Positions 41,373 to 49,574 are shown, numbered from the stretch's first letter. The stretch: 64,000 nt of DNA from JBNAGF01 sp049801055 (GCF_049801055.1 NZ_JBNAGF010000001.1:124001-188000); one strand, 5' to 3'. Notes: generated from the sequence alone by a model not told the origin. Numbers and translations: made by a program.

Positions 41373-42145
41373 GCATTTCTGATCCGGTCAAGCTAACGCA
41401 TAACGCCTTTCTGGGCGGGCGGCTGCACCTCTGGCAACCAATCGACGGATACCGTGCGGGAATTGATCCGGTCGTTCTGGCGGCCTGTGTTCCGGCCAGC
41501 AAAGGGCAGAGAGTGCTTGAACTGGGATGCGGGGCAGGGGTAGCCATCCTGAGCTTGGCGACACGGGTTCCGGGCCTCGACTTGGCCGGAGTGGAGCTTC
41601 AGGCGCTTTATGCCGATCTTGCGCGACGCAACAGTGCCGAAAGCGGTTTTGAACTCGAAGTGTTTCAGACAAATCTAACCGCGCTTCCGGTGGACCTGCG
41701 GCAAAGGCGGTTCGACCATGTCATCGCCAATCCACCGTATTACCCCTCGGGCCGTCACAGCCGAGCCCGTGACGGTGGACGGCAGATTGCCTTGGGGGAA
41801 TTCGAGACCCCACTTTCCGCGTGGATCGAGGTCGCTGCGCGCCGGCTGCTTCCCAAAGGGTATCTGCATATGATCCAGCGGGCCGAGCGGCTGCCTGAAA
41901 TGCTGTCGGCGTGCTCCGGCAGGCTGGGATCGCTGGAAGTTCTGCCGTTGGCTGCCCGGCAGGGACGTGCGCCCGAGCTTATTGTTCTGAGAGCTCGAAA
42001 AGAGGGAAAGGCCCCATTTCGGCTGCACGCCCCGGTCATCCTGCATGAAGGTTCAAGACATGAACGCGACGGAGATGACTATCGCCCCGAAATCGTTGCG
42101 GTGCTGCGGGACGGGGCCGCGCTCGCCTTTTCCGGGACCAAATGA
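41369..42145 (+). CDS. SAM-dependent methyltransferase, TrmN6-like
   Basis: The 258-residue protein has the class I SAM-binding motif VLELGCGAGVAILSLA near residue 49 and the adenine-N6 catalytic motif NPPYYPSG near 122. It also has the FLGGRLHLWQPIDGYRAGIDPVVLA start typical of the tRNA1(Val) A37 N6-methyltransferase family (YfiC/TrmN6). An RNA or protein N6-type substrate is likely; the exact target in this organism is unproven. It is coupled to the DUF2007 gene. Confidence 0.88.
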   Translation: MSISDPVKLTHNAFLGGRLHLWQPIDGYRAGIDPVVLAACVPASKGQRVLELGCGAGVAILSLATRVPGLDLAGVELQALYADLARRNSAESGFELEVFQTNLTALPVDLRQRRFDHVIANPPYYPSGRHSRARDGGRQIALGEFETPLSAWIEVAARRLLPKGYLHMIQRAERLPEMLSACSGRLGSLEVLPLAARQGRAPELIVLRARKEGKAPFRLHAPVILHEGSRHERDGDDYRPEIVAVLRDGAALAFSGTK

Positions 42146-42259
42146 GCGGCGTTCAGCCTAAAAATGTCGGATTCCTGACAGAAATTGTGTGATGAAGGCG
42201 TGACAGCGCATTTTACTTATGGTCAACTCGTTGAGCATCTAATTCACAGGAGGATCGCC

Positions 42260-42424
42260 ATGAGCCTGAGCTCGCACCTGACGGAACTGAAGAAGAAGCA
42301 CCATACTCTCAGTATCGAGGTAGAAGAAGCGCAACGGTCTCCTGGTATCGACGACCTACATATCGCCCAGCTCAAGAAACAGAAGTTGAAGCTGAAAGAA
42401 GAGATCGAGCGACTCTCGAGTTAG
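42260..42424 (+). CDS. DUF465 (YdcH-like) small coiled-coil protein
   Basis: The 54-residue protein is entirely helical and charged: LTELKKKHHTLSIEVEEAQR, then LKKQKLKLKEEIERL. This matches the DUF465/YdcH family. AGGAGG lies 6 bases before ATG 42260. Function is unknown. Its TAG stop overlaps the stop of the convergent EamA gene by 4 bases. Confidence 0.88.
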   Translation: MSLSSHLTELKKKHHTLSIEVEEAQRSPGIDDLHIAQLKKQKLKLKEEIERLSS

Positions 42425-43284
42425 GATGAAAGACTGGCGCGCGCCGCCAATACCGCGCCGCCGGTAATCAACGCAGCCGCGATCGCCAGACCCCACGAAG
42501 GGGCGGCGATCCCGGCACCCACAAGGATCAGTGTGGACAGCAGCGGGGCCGCGTAAGAACTGGTCCCAAGCATCTGGATGTCCCCCTGCTTGACCCCGAT
42601 ATCCCATACATAAAAGGCCAGGCCGACCGGTCCGAGGCCCAGTCCAATCGTCGACGCCCAGCCCAATGCCCCCTGCGGCCAGACAGTATCCTCGACCGCA
42701 AGATGCAGGATCCATGAGGCAACGGCCGTCGCGACGCAGAACACGGCGACCGAGGCAGTTGGCGCGTCCCCTACCTTCCGCGATAGAACCGAATATCCCG
42801 ACCAGGTCAGCGCGCAGAGAAGGGCCAGACCGTAGCCGGGCAGATACTGGGTCTGAAAACCACCGCCGCCGCCTGCGATGATCAGCGCCGCACCTGAAAA
42901 CCCCAGAAAGGCGCCGATCAAATGACCCGGACGCAGTTGTTCGCCTGGCAGGAGGCCCGAGAACAGGACGATCAAAAGCGGCCAGAGATAGGCGATCAGC
43001 CCGGCTTCGGCCGCTGGGGCAAGGCGAAGCGCAGAGAAGTAAAGCGCGTGGTAGCCGAACAGCCCAACCGTACCAAAGGCGTAAACGCGCCACGAGACGT
43101 TACGCAGCTGCCTGAGACCGCCACTGGCGGCCGTCCAGATCAGCCCCAAGGTGCCGCCGATCGAAAAGCAGATCGCATTCAAGAGCAGGGGAGGCGTCGG
43201 CTCAGAGCCAACGGTGAGCAGAGCGAGAAGAGACCAAAGCAGCACAGCCACAAAGCCGACCATCGTTGCGCGGGATCGGGTCAT
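42421..43284 (-). CDS. EamA/DMT-family transporter
   Basis: The 287-residue protein has ten hydrophobic helices in two EamA repeats, with GLIAYLWPLLIVLFSGLLPGEQL near 96 and the C-terminal TSSYAAPLLSTLILVG near 246. Drug/metabolite transporters of this type export amino acids or other metabolites. Its ATG overlaps the stop of the LysR-type regulator (ATGA), so the regulator and transporter form one operon and the regulator probably controls it. The frame opens at 43413 inside the regulator gene. Confidence 0.88.
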   Translation of the reverse strand: MTRSRATMVGFVAVLLWSLLALLTVGSEPTPPLLLNAICFSIGGTLGLIWTAASGGLRQLRNVSWRVYAFGTVGLFGYHALYFSALRLAPAAEAGLIAYLWPLLIVLFSGLLPGEQLRPGHLIGAFLGFSGAALIIAGGGGGFQTQYLPGYGLALLCALTWSGYSVLSRKVGDAPTASVAVFCVATAVASWILHLAVEDTVWPQGALGWASTIGLGLGPVGLAFYVWDIGVKQGDIQMLGTSSYAAPLLSTLILVGAGIAAPSWGLAIAAALITGGAVLAARASLSS

Positions 43285-44228
43285 GCAGGCGGGATATCCT
43301 CTACTGGAACAATGGTGAACTCGTCCGAGATATGCGCGGTCTTTTCGATTTCGGCAAGAAACCATTCGCGGAAAGCCGCGATCTGCGGGCGATTTTCTGC
43401 GCCCTGAAGGCAAAGAAATCGAAAACGGGCCTTAGTCTCGATCGCGGTCTTAAAGGGCGCCACAAGCCGCCCCTCGGCCATATCCTTGATAAACATGGGG
43501 CGCCGGGCCAGGGCAACACCGACACCGGCAACGGCAGCATCAACCGCGTGATCGGCGTTTGAAAACCGAGGGCCGTGGGTTGGTGCAAAGCTGATGCCTA
43601 CCGCGCGAAACCATGCTGGCCAATCGCAGGCGGGTCGCAGGAAGTCGATCGAATCGTCGTGAATCAGCGGGGCTTTCTTCAGGCTTTCCGGGGTTGGGAA
43701 CTTGCGGGCAAGTTCGGGGGTCATGACCGGGGTCAGCCACTCCTTGCGCACCGGGACCGAAAAAAGCCCGTCGTCTTGCCCGTAGCCAAAACGGATGGCT
43801 ACATCCACGTCGTCCCGCTCAAGGTCCACGATGCGCAGAGTGGCCGAAAACCTCAGGTCGATTTCAGGATGAACGCGTGCAAAGTCATAGAGCCGCGGGG
43901 CCAGCCACTTTGCGGTCAGGGCAGGGCCGGCGGTGACAGTCAGCGTACGGGTGTCCTGCAATCGCCGCGTGGTCGCCCATGCGGAATGCAATATGGCGAA
44001 CCCCTCTGCCGCTCCCGGTGCCAGAATCCGTCCGGCTTCGGTCAGGTCTACCGCGCGATTGAGTCGGCGAAACAACGGTTGCCCGAGGTGCTCTTCGAGA
44101 GATTTGATCTGAAACGAAAGCGCTGCAGGCGTGACGTGGAGTTCTTCGGCGGCCTTGGCAAAAGACATATGCCGGGCAGCTGCATCAAAGGCGCGCAATG
44201 CGGTCAGGGGAGGAAGTCGTTGTTTCAT
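43281..44228 (-). CDS. LysR-type transcriptional regulator, GcvA-like
   Basis: The 315-residue protein has the LysR winged helix-turn-helix at the N-terminus (PPLTALRAFDAAARHMSFAKAAEEL, LHVTPAALSFQIKSLEEHLG, about residues 6-55) and a substrate-binding-like effector domain (about 92-300). The N-terminal sequence resembles the GcvA subgroup. Such regulators bind T-N11-A motifs and respond to a small metabolite. It is coupled to the EamA exporter gene. A partial inverted repeat (GTTAG-N5-CTTAAC, 44234-44249) lies just before its start and may be an autoregulatory site. Confidence 0.92.
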   Translation of the reverse strand: MKQRLPPLTALRAFDAAARHMSFAKAAEELHVTPAALSFQIKSLEEHLGQPLFRRLNRAVDLTEAGRILAPGAAEGFAILHSAWATTRRLQDTRTLTVTAGPALTAKWLAPRLYDFARVHPEIDLRFSATLRIVDLERDDVDVAIRFGYGQDDGLFSVPVRKEWLTPVMTPELARKFPTPESLKKAPLIHDDSIDFLRPACDWPAWFRAVGISFAPTHGPRFSNADHAVDAAVAGVGVALARRPMFIKDMAEGRLVAPFKTAIETKARFRFLCLQGAENRPQIAAFREWFLAEIEKTAHISDEFTIVPVEDIPPA

Positions 44229-44270
44229 GCCACGTTAGTAAATCTTAACTGAATACATGAAAAGACTCGT

Positions 44271-44299
44271 TTGTGACCTGTTATCTTTGGCTACATATT
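44271..44299 (+). promoter_or_regulatory. Predicted sigma70-like promoter of the 39-aa gene
   Basis: TTGTGA (44271-44276), a 17-base spacer and CATATT (44294-44299) lie on the plus strand about 39 bases before the small gene's ATG. The match is moderate. Confidence 0.45.
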
Positions 44300-44337
44300 C
44301 ACCGCAACTCAACAAAGCTGATCCGAAGGAGGCTGAA

Positions 44338-44457
44338 ATGGTTGCGATATCTGGTAGTGCTCGTGTCAAAAACGCCATCTGTGACGCGCGAAAAGCGCGC
44401 GGTGAGGCGGTTCAAAATGTCTGGAACTGGTTGTTCGGACAAAAAACTTCCCGCTGA
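44338..44457 (+). CDS. Small basic protein, 39 residues, stand-alone gene
   Basis: The product (MVAISGSARVKNAICDARKA, then RGEAVQNVWNWLFGQKTSR) is basic and could form an amphipathic helix with a Trp/Phe-rich face near residues 27-33. No signal peptide or transmembrane helix is present and I know no family. Support for a real gene is a near-perfect GAAGGAGG 5 bases before the ATG, a promoter-like pair upstream and a strong terminator 29 bases after the stop. It lies between a LysR gene (divergent) and phbB (convergent), so it is a single-gene transcription unit. Confidence 0.6.
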   Translation: MVAISGSARVKNAICDARKARGEAVQNVWNWLFGQKTSR

Positions 44458-44486
44458 GCACGGCGCGCGTGTTCTTACGGGATGCA

Positions 44487-44518
44487 ATCGGGGCCGGTCC
44501 TTAAGGACCGGCCCCGAT
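44487..44518. terminator. Perfect bidirectional hairpin between the 39-aa gene and phbB
   Basis: A 32-base perfect palindrome: ATCGGGGCCGGTCCTT (44487-44502) and its exact inverse complement (44503-44518). It lies 29 bases after the small gene's stop and 21 bases after the phbB stop on the other strand. No long T run follows on either side, but the stem is very stable and the position fits a shared terminator. Confidence 0.75.
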
Positions 44519-44539
44519 CATTTGCAGCTTGCTGTTCGG

Positions 44540-45262
44540 TCAGGCGAAGAACTGAGCGCCGTTGGCCGAGATAGTTGAGCCATTGATGAACTGAGCGTCA
44601 TCCGAAGCAAGGAAAGCGACGCAGCGGGCGATCTCTTCGGGTTCACCCAGGCGACCAGCAGGGATCTGACCAATGATCGCTTCGCGCACCTTCTCCGGGA
44701 CGGCCATCACCATTTCGGTGGCGATGTAGCCGGGGCAGATTGCGTTTGCTGTGATCCCTTTGGCAGCACCTTCCTGCGCAAGGGATTTCACGATGCCGAG
44801 GTCACCGGCCTTGGTAGCGGCATAGTTGACCTGACCGAACTGGCCTTTCTGGCCGTTGATCGAACTGATCACGATGATGCGGCCAAAGCCACGCTCGCGC
44901 ATGCCGGGCCAGATGGGGTGTACCGTGTTGAACACGCCGGTCAGATTGGTGTCGATCACCTGCTGCCACTGTTCCGGTGTCATCCGGTGGAAGGGGGCGT
45001 CACGCGTGATGCCGGCATTGGCGACGACCACGTCAACAGGCCCGACTTCGGCTTCGACCTTGGCGATGCCTGCGGCCGAATCTTCGTAGTCTCCAACGTT
45101 CCACTTGTAAGTCTTGATGCCGGTTTCCGCAGTGAAAGCGGCGGCGGCTTCGTCATTGCCGGCATAGGTTGCGGCGACATTGTAGCCATCTGCCTTGAGT
45201 GCCTTGGAGATTGCCGCGCCGATTCCGCGGCTGCCGCCGGTGACGAGTGCTGTTCTTGCCAT
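44540..45262 (-). CDS. phbB: Acetoacetyl-CoA reductase PhbB
   Basis: PhbB reduces acetoacetyl-CoA to (R)-3-hydroxybutyryl-CoA with NADPH, the second step of polyhydroxybutyrate synthesis. The 240-residue short-chain dehydrogenase has the cofactor motif TGGSRGIGAAI (residues 8-18), NAGITRD near 85, the catalytic Ser-Tyr-Lys set in SSINGQKGQFGQVNYAATKAG (Ser 136, Tyr 149, Lys 153 approximately), and NAICPGYIATEMV near 178. A GGAGG site precedes the ATG. It follows phbA, but a terminator and a 191-base gap separate them. Confidence 0.95.
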   Translation of the reverse strand: MARTALVTGGSRGIGAAISKALKADGYNVAATYAGNDEAAAAFTAETGIKTYKWNVGDYEDSAAGIAKVEAEVGPVDVVVANAGITRDAPFHRMTPEQWQQVIDTNLTGVFNTVHPIWPGMRERGFGRIIVISSINGQKGQFGQVNYAATKAGDLGIVKSLAQEGAAKGITANAICPGYIATEMVMAVPEKVREAIIGQIPAGRLGEPEEIARCVAFLASDDAQFINGSTISANGAQFFA

Positions 45263-45310
45263 TTTGTGGGATCCTCCAGATCTGAATTAGCTTGGTAATC
45301 CTGTTACCCA

Positions 45311-45329
45311 TTGCGCACTACGTACGCAA
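45311..45329. promoter_or_regulatory. Inverted repeat upstream of phbB, possible operator
   Basis: TTGCG (45311-45315) and CGCAA (45325-45329) flank CACTACGTA. The repeat lies 49 bases upstream of the phbB ATG in a 191-base intergenic gap, where a promoter for phbB is expected. The outer TGC/GCA character recalls sites of PhaR-type regulators, but the spacing is not the known consensus. Confidence 0.3.
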
Positions 45330-45406
45330 TAATGTTTCGCGACGGATTCCAGTGTGCAGCTGGTCCCTATTGTCGCATCCCGGGTAAAGTCTTGTTTCCT
45401 GAATTG

Positions 45407-45431
45407 AAAAAGGGCCCCAGTGGCGCCCTTT
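45407..45431 (-). terminator. Intrinsic terminator of phbA
   Basis: On the minus strand AAAGGGC, a 9-base loop and GCCCTTT are followed by a T run (TTTTT at 45411-45407, overlapping the stem foot). It lies 23 bases after the phbA stop. It would end most phbA transcripts before phbB. Confidence 0.6.
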
Positions 45432-45453
45432 GTTATTTCGTATGGAGGCAGGT

Positions 45454-46629
45454 TCAGTCCCGCTCCAAGCAGAGCGCAACACCCATGCCGCCACCGATGC
45501 AAAGGGTTGCAAGACCCTTCTTGGCGTCGCGGCGCTTCATTTCGAACAGAAGGGTGTTGAGAACCCGGCAGCCCGATGCACCGATGGGGTGACCGATGGC
45601 AATGGCACCGCCGTTCACGTTGACGATCGACGGATCCCAACCCATGTCCTTGTTCACGGCGCAGGCCTGCGCGGCAAAGGCTTCGTTGGCTTCGACCAGA
45701 TCCAGATCGTCGACGCTCCAGCCTGCCTTTTCCAAGGCTTTACGCGAGGCGTAAATCGGGCCAACGCCCATGATCTGGGGGTCAAGACCGGCGGTTGCAT
45801 AGGATGCGATCCGCGCGAGTGGCTCGATGCCGCGTTTCTCGGCATTCTCTGCCGACATCAGAAGGGTCGCGGCCGCGCCGTCGTTCAGGCCCGAAGCGTT
45901 TGCCGCAGTGACCGAACCGTCCTTGGTGAAGGCCGGGCGCAGTTTCTGCATGGCGTCCATGGTCGCGCCGTGGCGGATGTACTCATCCTTGTCCATCACG
46001 ATGTCGCCCTTGCGGGTCTTGATGGTGAAGGGGGTGATTTCGTCGGCAAACTTGCCGGCTTTCTGGGCGGCTTCGGCCTTGTTCTGCGATGCAACGGCGA
46101 ATTCGTCCTGCATGTCGCGCGAGATCTGCCATTTCTCGGCAACGTTCTCGGCTGTCTGGCCCATGTGGTAGCCGTTGAAGGCGTCCCACAGACCGTCCCG
46201 GATCATGGTGTCGATGTACTTCATGTCACCCATCTTGTGGCCGGCGCGCAGGCAGGCGGCATGGGGCGACAGGGTCATGTTTTCCTGGCCGCCGGCGGCA
46301 ACGATGTCTGCATCGCCCAGCTGGATGTGCTGTGCACCCAGTGCGACGGCGCGAAGACCCGAACCGCAAACCTGGTTGATGCCCCAAGCGGCGCTTTCCT
46401 GCGGCAGGCCGGCGTTGATGTGGGCCTGACGGGCAGGGTTCTGACCCTGAGCGGCGGTCAGGACCTGACCAAGGATGGTCTCAGAAACTTCGCTCTTGTC
46501 GATGCCGGCGCGCTCCACCACGGCTTCGAGAACGGCCGCCCCCAGATCGTGGGCCGGAGTGTTGGCGAACGAGCCGCCGAAGCTGCCGACGCCTGTGCGT
46601 GCGGCGGATGCAATTACAACATTGGTCAT
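45454..46629 (-). CDS. phbA: Acetyl-CoA C-acetyltransferase (beta-ketothiolase) PhbA
   Basis: The enzyme condenses two acetyl-CoA to acetoacetyl-CoA. The 391-residue biosynthetic thiolase has the acyl-enzyme cysteine in NQVCGSGLRAVALGAQ near residue 85, GGQENMTLSPHA near 107, NVNGGAIAIGHPIGASGCR near 338 (active-site His), and LCIGGGMGVALCLER near 376 (second Cys). The ATG at 46629 begins TNVVIASAART. With phbB it supplies the polyhydroxybutyrate pathway; no polymer synthase (phbC) is in this window. Confidence 0.95.
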   Translation of the reverse strand: MTNVVIASAARTGVGSFGGSFANTPAHDLGAAVLEAVVERAGIDKSEVSETILGQVLTAAQGQNPARQAHINAGLPQESAAWGINQVCGSGLRAVALGAQHIQLGDADIVAAGGQENMTLSPHAACLRAGHKMGDMKYIDTMIRDGLWDAFNGYHMGQTAENVAEKWQISRDMQDEFAVASQNKAEAAQKAGKFADEITPFTIKTRKGDIVMDKDEYIRHGATMDAMQKLRPAFTKDGSVTAANASGLNDGAAATLLMSAENAEKRGIEPLARIASYATAGLDPQIMGVGPIYASRKALEKAGWSVDDLDLVEANEAFAAQACAVNKDMGWDPSIVNVNGGAIAIGHPIGASGCRVLNTLLFEMKRRDAKKGLATLCIGGGMGVALCLERD

Positions 46630-46672
46630 GGTGATTGGGTCCTCTGCCATCATGTCACAACGCAAAACACCG

Positions 46673-46707
46673 TTGCCGGGTCATTTTTGAGACCCCGATT
46701 CCGGCAA
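46673..46707. promoter_or_regulatory. Nested inverted repeat upstream of phbA
   Basis: TTGCCGG (46673-46679) pairs with CCGGCAA (46701-46707), and inside it GGGTC (46678-46682) pairs with GACCC (46691-46695). The structure lies 44 bases upstream of the phbA ATG. It could be a regulator site or a leader hairpin. Confidence 0.35.
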
Positions 46708-46783
46708 TTCCCGCTGAAGTGGCCCCCGTCTTATCGTAACGTTGCGTCAGCAACAACGGACAGTGTGTCTCAGGTCGGAATTA

Positions 46784-47632
46784 TCAAGTTGACCGCGACT
46801 GCTTTCGCAATTGGGCTGTTTCCGACCATGTTGGGTTGATCGCCGGAGCACCAAACAAGAAGCCCTGCAAGCAGTCCACTCCGATGGAAACAAGGAATTC
46901 GGCATCTTCCTGGGTCTCGACGGATTCGGCGATCACGAACATGTCGAATTCTTTGGCCACGGCGACCAGAGCTCGCGCGACAGATTGATTGTCGGGGTTT
47001 CGGCTGACTCCCCGGACGAACTGTCCGTCGATCTTTTCGGCGTCAAAAAAGAACTCGCGAAGATGACGAAAGGCCATGTTGCCGGCGCCGAAGTCGTCCA
47101 GCGTGAATGCGACACCGGATTTCTGCAACTGGTCCATAATGTCGATCACAAGCTCCGGAACCAGCATGGCTGAGCTCTCGCCGATCTCGAGAATCAGGCG
47201 CTCTCCGATACTTGGATCGTTTTTCAGAGATCTTTGAAGCAACTTCGCCCAGCGGCGATATCCGATGGACCGAGCGGACATGTTGATGGCCAGCCGTATC
47301 TCGGGATGGCGGGCCAAGGTGCGAAGACCCATCCGCAAGGCGTTGCAATCCAGTTCGCGGCCCAATTCGTCGTTTTCGACAGCGGGCATGAAATCGCGTG
47401 CCGGAATGACCCGTCCTGTTGCGTCAAGAACCCGGATGAACCCTTCGTGAAAGGCTGCCCCATGCGGCGGCCGGGCCTGCATGACAGGTTGATAGGCCAG
47501 TCTGCACTGATTTTGGCGGATTGCCTGATCCACCATTTCCAGAACTTCCCGGTCGCGTCCGGCAACCGCCGCGTTGAGCGGGCTTTCCCGGCCTGCAGGA
47601 ATTTCGGGTTTGTTCCTATGACGCTGCTTCAT
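46784..47632 (-). CDS. EAL-domain protein, predicted cyclic-di-GMP phosphodiesterase
   Basis: The 282-residue protein is essentially a lone EAL domain (about residues 28-270) without GGDEF or sensor regions. The signature EAL motif is altered to EGF (Glu63 in FHEGFIRV). The other metal and substrate residues are present: NMSARS near 117, LEIGESSAM near 147, LDDFGAGN near 172, EKIDGQFV near 194, AESVETQED near 231 and LQGFLFG near 252. It therefore may still hydrolyse c-di-GMP. ATG 47632 has GAGAGA upstream; a TTG opens the frame at 47653. Confidence 0.88.
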   Translation of the reverse strand: MKQRHRNKPEIPAGRESPLNAAVAGRDREVLEMVDQAIRQNQCRLAYQPVMQARPPHGAAFHEGFIRVLDATGRVIPARDFMPAVENDELGRELDCNALRMGLRTLARHPEIRLAINMSARSIGYRRWAKLLQRSLKNDPSIGERLILEIGESSAMLVPELVIDIMDQLQKSGVAFTLDDFGAGNMAFRHLREFFFDAEKIDGQFVRGVSRNPDNQSVARALVAVAKEFDMFVIAESVETQEDAEFLVSIGVDCLQGFLFGAPAINPTWSETAQLRKQSRST

Positions 47633-47750
47633 GAACGGTCTCTCATCAGCCAAAGGCCCATTTGTGACCGCAAGAATTCGCCAAAAACCCTGAACTGCCG
47701 GTTAAAGCTAAAATGCAGAACCAATTTGAACCGTTTGGCCGGAAAACCGG

Positions 47751-48680
47751 TCAGCCGAAGCCGGGCGTCCCACGCTTCTGCGGGTTATGCGCCAGATGCT
47801 TGGCCTTGATCTCGTCCGAAGTGTCCCGGCTTCCGTCATGGCTATAGCCGGGCGGTCCGAACGCATAGCCCAGCCGTTCGCGGACTGTGATCCCGGAATG
47901 CGTGATATCTTTCCAGATGGCGACCCATTCATGGAACGCGACCCGAAGCGGGTTAAACGTGCCCAGATTGTTCACAAGGCCATAGTCCACCCGTTCGCTT
48001 TCCTGTTCGGGAACGAACGTTCCAAACAGCTTGTCCCAGATGATGAAAACACCGGCATAGTTGCAGTCGAGATAGCGGGCGTTCCTGCCGTGATGAACCC
48101 TATGATGACTGGGTGTATTCATGATGGCTTCGAACCACTTCGGCATTTTGCCGATGGCTTCGGTGTGAATCCAAAACTGATAGATCAGGTTCAACCCACC
48201 GCAGAACAGCACCATCGCGGGGTGAAACCCCAACAGGATCAGCGGCGCACGCACCACCATCATAAAGGTAAATGTATAGGTCCACGTCTGTCGCAGCGCC
48301 GTGGTCAGGTTGTAGTGCTGGGAACTGTGATGGTTCACATGGCTGGCCCAGACCCACCGGACACGGTGCCCGAACCTGTGAACCCAGTAATACCGGAGAT
48401 CGTCAAGCACGAAACACAACGCCACAACCGCGACCGAGCTGCCCAGATCCAGCGGGGTCAGTTGCCAGAGCCACATGAAAAAGCCCCAGGCGATGAACCC
48501 CAACAACAGCCCCGAAGCGACGTTGCCCGCTCCCATGATGAGCGAGGTCAACGCGTCGCGGGTTTCATAACGTCCGCCGCGCCCCTTGATCGCGATCCAG
48601 AGAAATTCGGCGAGTATGGCCGCGATGAAAACGGGCACAGCCCATTGCACCACGTCGGGATAGGTCAAAGTGTCTGTCAT
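47751..48680 (-). CDS. Sterol desaturase/fatty acid hydroxylase family protein
   Basis: The 309-residue membrane protein has four or five hydrophobic helices and the di-iron histidine clusters of the family: HRFGHRVRW near residue 100, HVNHHSSQHYN near 113 and HRVHHGRN near 190. Such enzymes hydroxylate or desaturate lipids using O2. Bacterial members act on varied substrates (ornithine lipids, carotenoids, hopanoids), so the substrate is open. The start ATG 48680 overlaps the stop of the upstream small gene (ATGA). Confidence 0.88.
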   Translation of the reverse strand: MTDTLTYPDVVQWAVPVFIAAILAEFLWIAIKGRGGRYETRDALTSLIMGAGNVASGLLLGFIAWGFFMWLWQLTPLDLGSSVAVVALCFVLDDLRYYWVHRFGHRVRWVWASHVNHHSSQHYNLTTALRQTWTYTFTFMMVVRAPLILLGFHPAMVLFCGGLNLIYQFWIHTEAIGKMPKWFEAIMNTPSHHRVHHGRNARYLDCNYAGVFIIWDKLFGTFVPEQESERVDYGLVNNLGTFNPLRVAFHEWVAIWKDITHSGITVRERLGYAFGPPGYSHDGSRDTSDEIKAKHLAHNPQKRGTPGFG

Positions 48681-49063
48681 CCGTTCTCGATCAGTGATTG
48701 CCATGTGTCCCGCTCTTCTTCGCTCAGGTTGAGAGCGACATGCGGGGCCGAAAAGTCGTGAAACATCACGCGCAGGCCGTCAGGATATTCTACCATATCA
48801 TAGTCGATCAGCCGCCGAGCCACTGTGTCCGCGCCAAGCGCCCAGAGCAGCCCTGGCCCCTCTTCGGCGCGGATGAGCGCGGCATGACCGTCGCGACTGA
48901 CGGTCACGTCGATTATGTTGTCATCCGGAAAGTGCCGGTGCCATTCGCCGCGTGCGTCTTCGGGCATCAGAATCCGCCGCCGCGACTTGCCGGTCAGATG
49001 CAGCAATCCGGTGATCGCGGCAATTCCGCCAATCACGAGCGCCAGCAACACGTATAGCGGCAT
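48677..49063 (-). CDS. Small N-terminally anchored protein coupled to the sterol desaturase-like gene
   Basis: The 128-residue product has one N-terminal hydrophobic helix (about 3-23), a basic stop-transfer stretch (GKSRRRILM) and a cytoplasmic or periplasmic domain of about 100 residues rich in beta structure. I do not recognise the family. It overlaps the desaturase start by 4 bases, so the two are co-translated and may work together. Confidence 0.65.
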   Translation of the reverse strand: MPLYVLLALVIGGIAAITGLLHLTGKSRRRILMPEDARGEWHRHFPDDNIIDVTVSRDGHAALIRAEEGPGLLWALGADTVARRLIDYDMVEYPDGLRVMFHDFSAPHVALNLSEEERDTWQSLIENG

Positions 49064-49137
49064 AGGTCCTCCTCCAAAGCCACGTCAGTGCAATGGAGAG
49101 AGTTCTGCCTGTCAAGGCGGCCGTGGCGTTAAGCCGG

Positions 49138-49503
49138 TTACTTGATGGTGAGAACGGCGCTTTCGCCCTTTCCCTTCTTGCGGGTGTAGCGCACCTGATT
49201 TCCGTCCACCTCGATTTTCTGACAATCGGTGCCTAGTTCCTCACCGCCAACGGCAACATTCCGGCACAGATACTTGCCACTCCATTTCCACGCACCGGCG
49301 AAGCTTTTGCCGCTTTTCAGCTTGCCGCTCATCGAACCGTCGGCATTCCAGCGGAACCAATTGCCGTGTTTGTCATAGGCTTTCTTACCAACAAGTGTCG
49401 CTCGAAGGGCGTCTTCGGATTTCACTTGCTTGAAGTCGGCCAGCGCGGCGGTTGCAAGAAAGGCCGAAGCCAGAATTGCGGGTAATGCGAGTTTGGCAAA
49501 CAT
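49138..49503 (-). CDS. Small exported protein of unknown function
   Basis: The 121-residue product has a signal peptide (residues 1-22, LPAILASAFLATAALA). The mature protein is lysine/glycine-rich with a beta-rich pattern (WFRWNADGSMSGKLKSGKS, GAWKWSGKYLCRNVAVGGEE) and two cysteines near 80 and 94 that could form a disulfide. It looks like a small periplasmic protein; no family or partner is evident. It is a single gene 75 bases from its neighbour. Confidence 0.65.
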   Translation of the reverse strand: MFAKLALPAILASAFLATAALADFKQVKSEDALRATLVGKKAYDKHGNWFRWNADGSMSGKLKSGKSFAGAWKWSGKYLCRNVAVGGEELGTDCQKIEVDGNQVRYTRKKGKGESAVLTIK

Positions 49504-49574
49504 TGAAAATCTCCAACAGCAATCTAAAAGAAAAGGGATCCGGCAAAATCAACACCGCCCCTGTGCTGGAGTTT

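Noticed and set aside
44234..44249. GTTAG-N5-CTTAAC as a firm LysR operator
   Set aside because: The repeat is imperfect and abuts the LysR start; a T-N11-A consensus is too loose to call it as a separate feature.
45430..46839. Long plus-strand open frame of about 469 codons opposite phbA
   Set aside because: It mirrors the thiolase gene, which has all catalytic motifs. The antisense translation is Gly/His-rich without domains and arises from high-GC codon bias.
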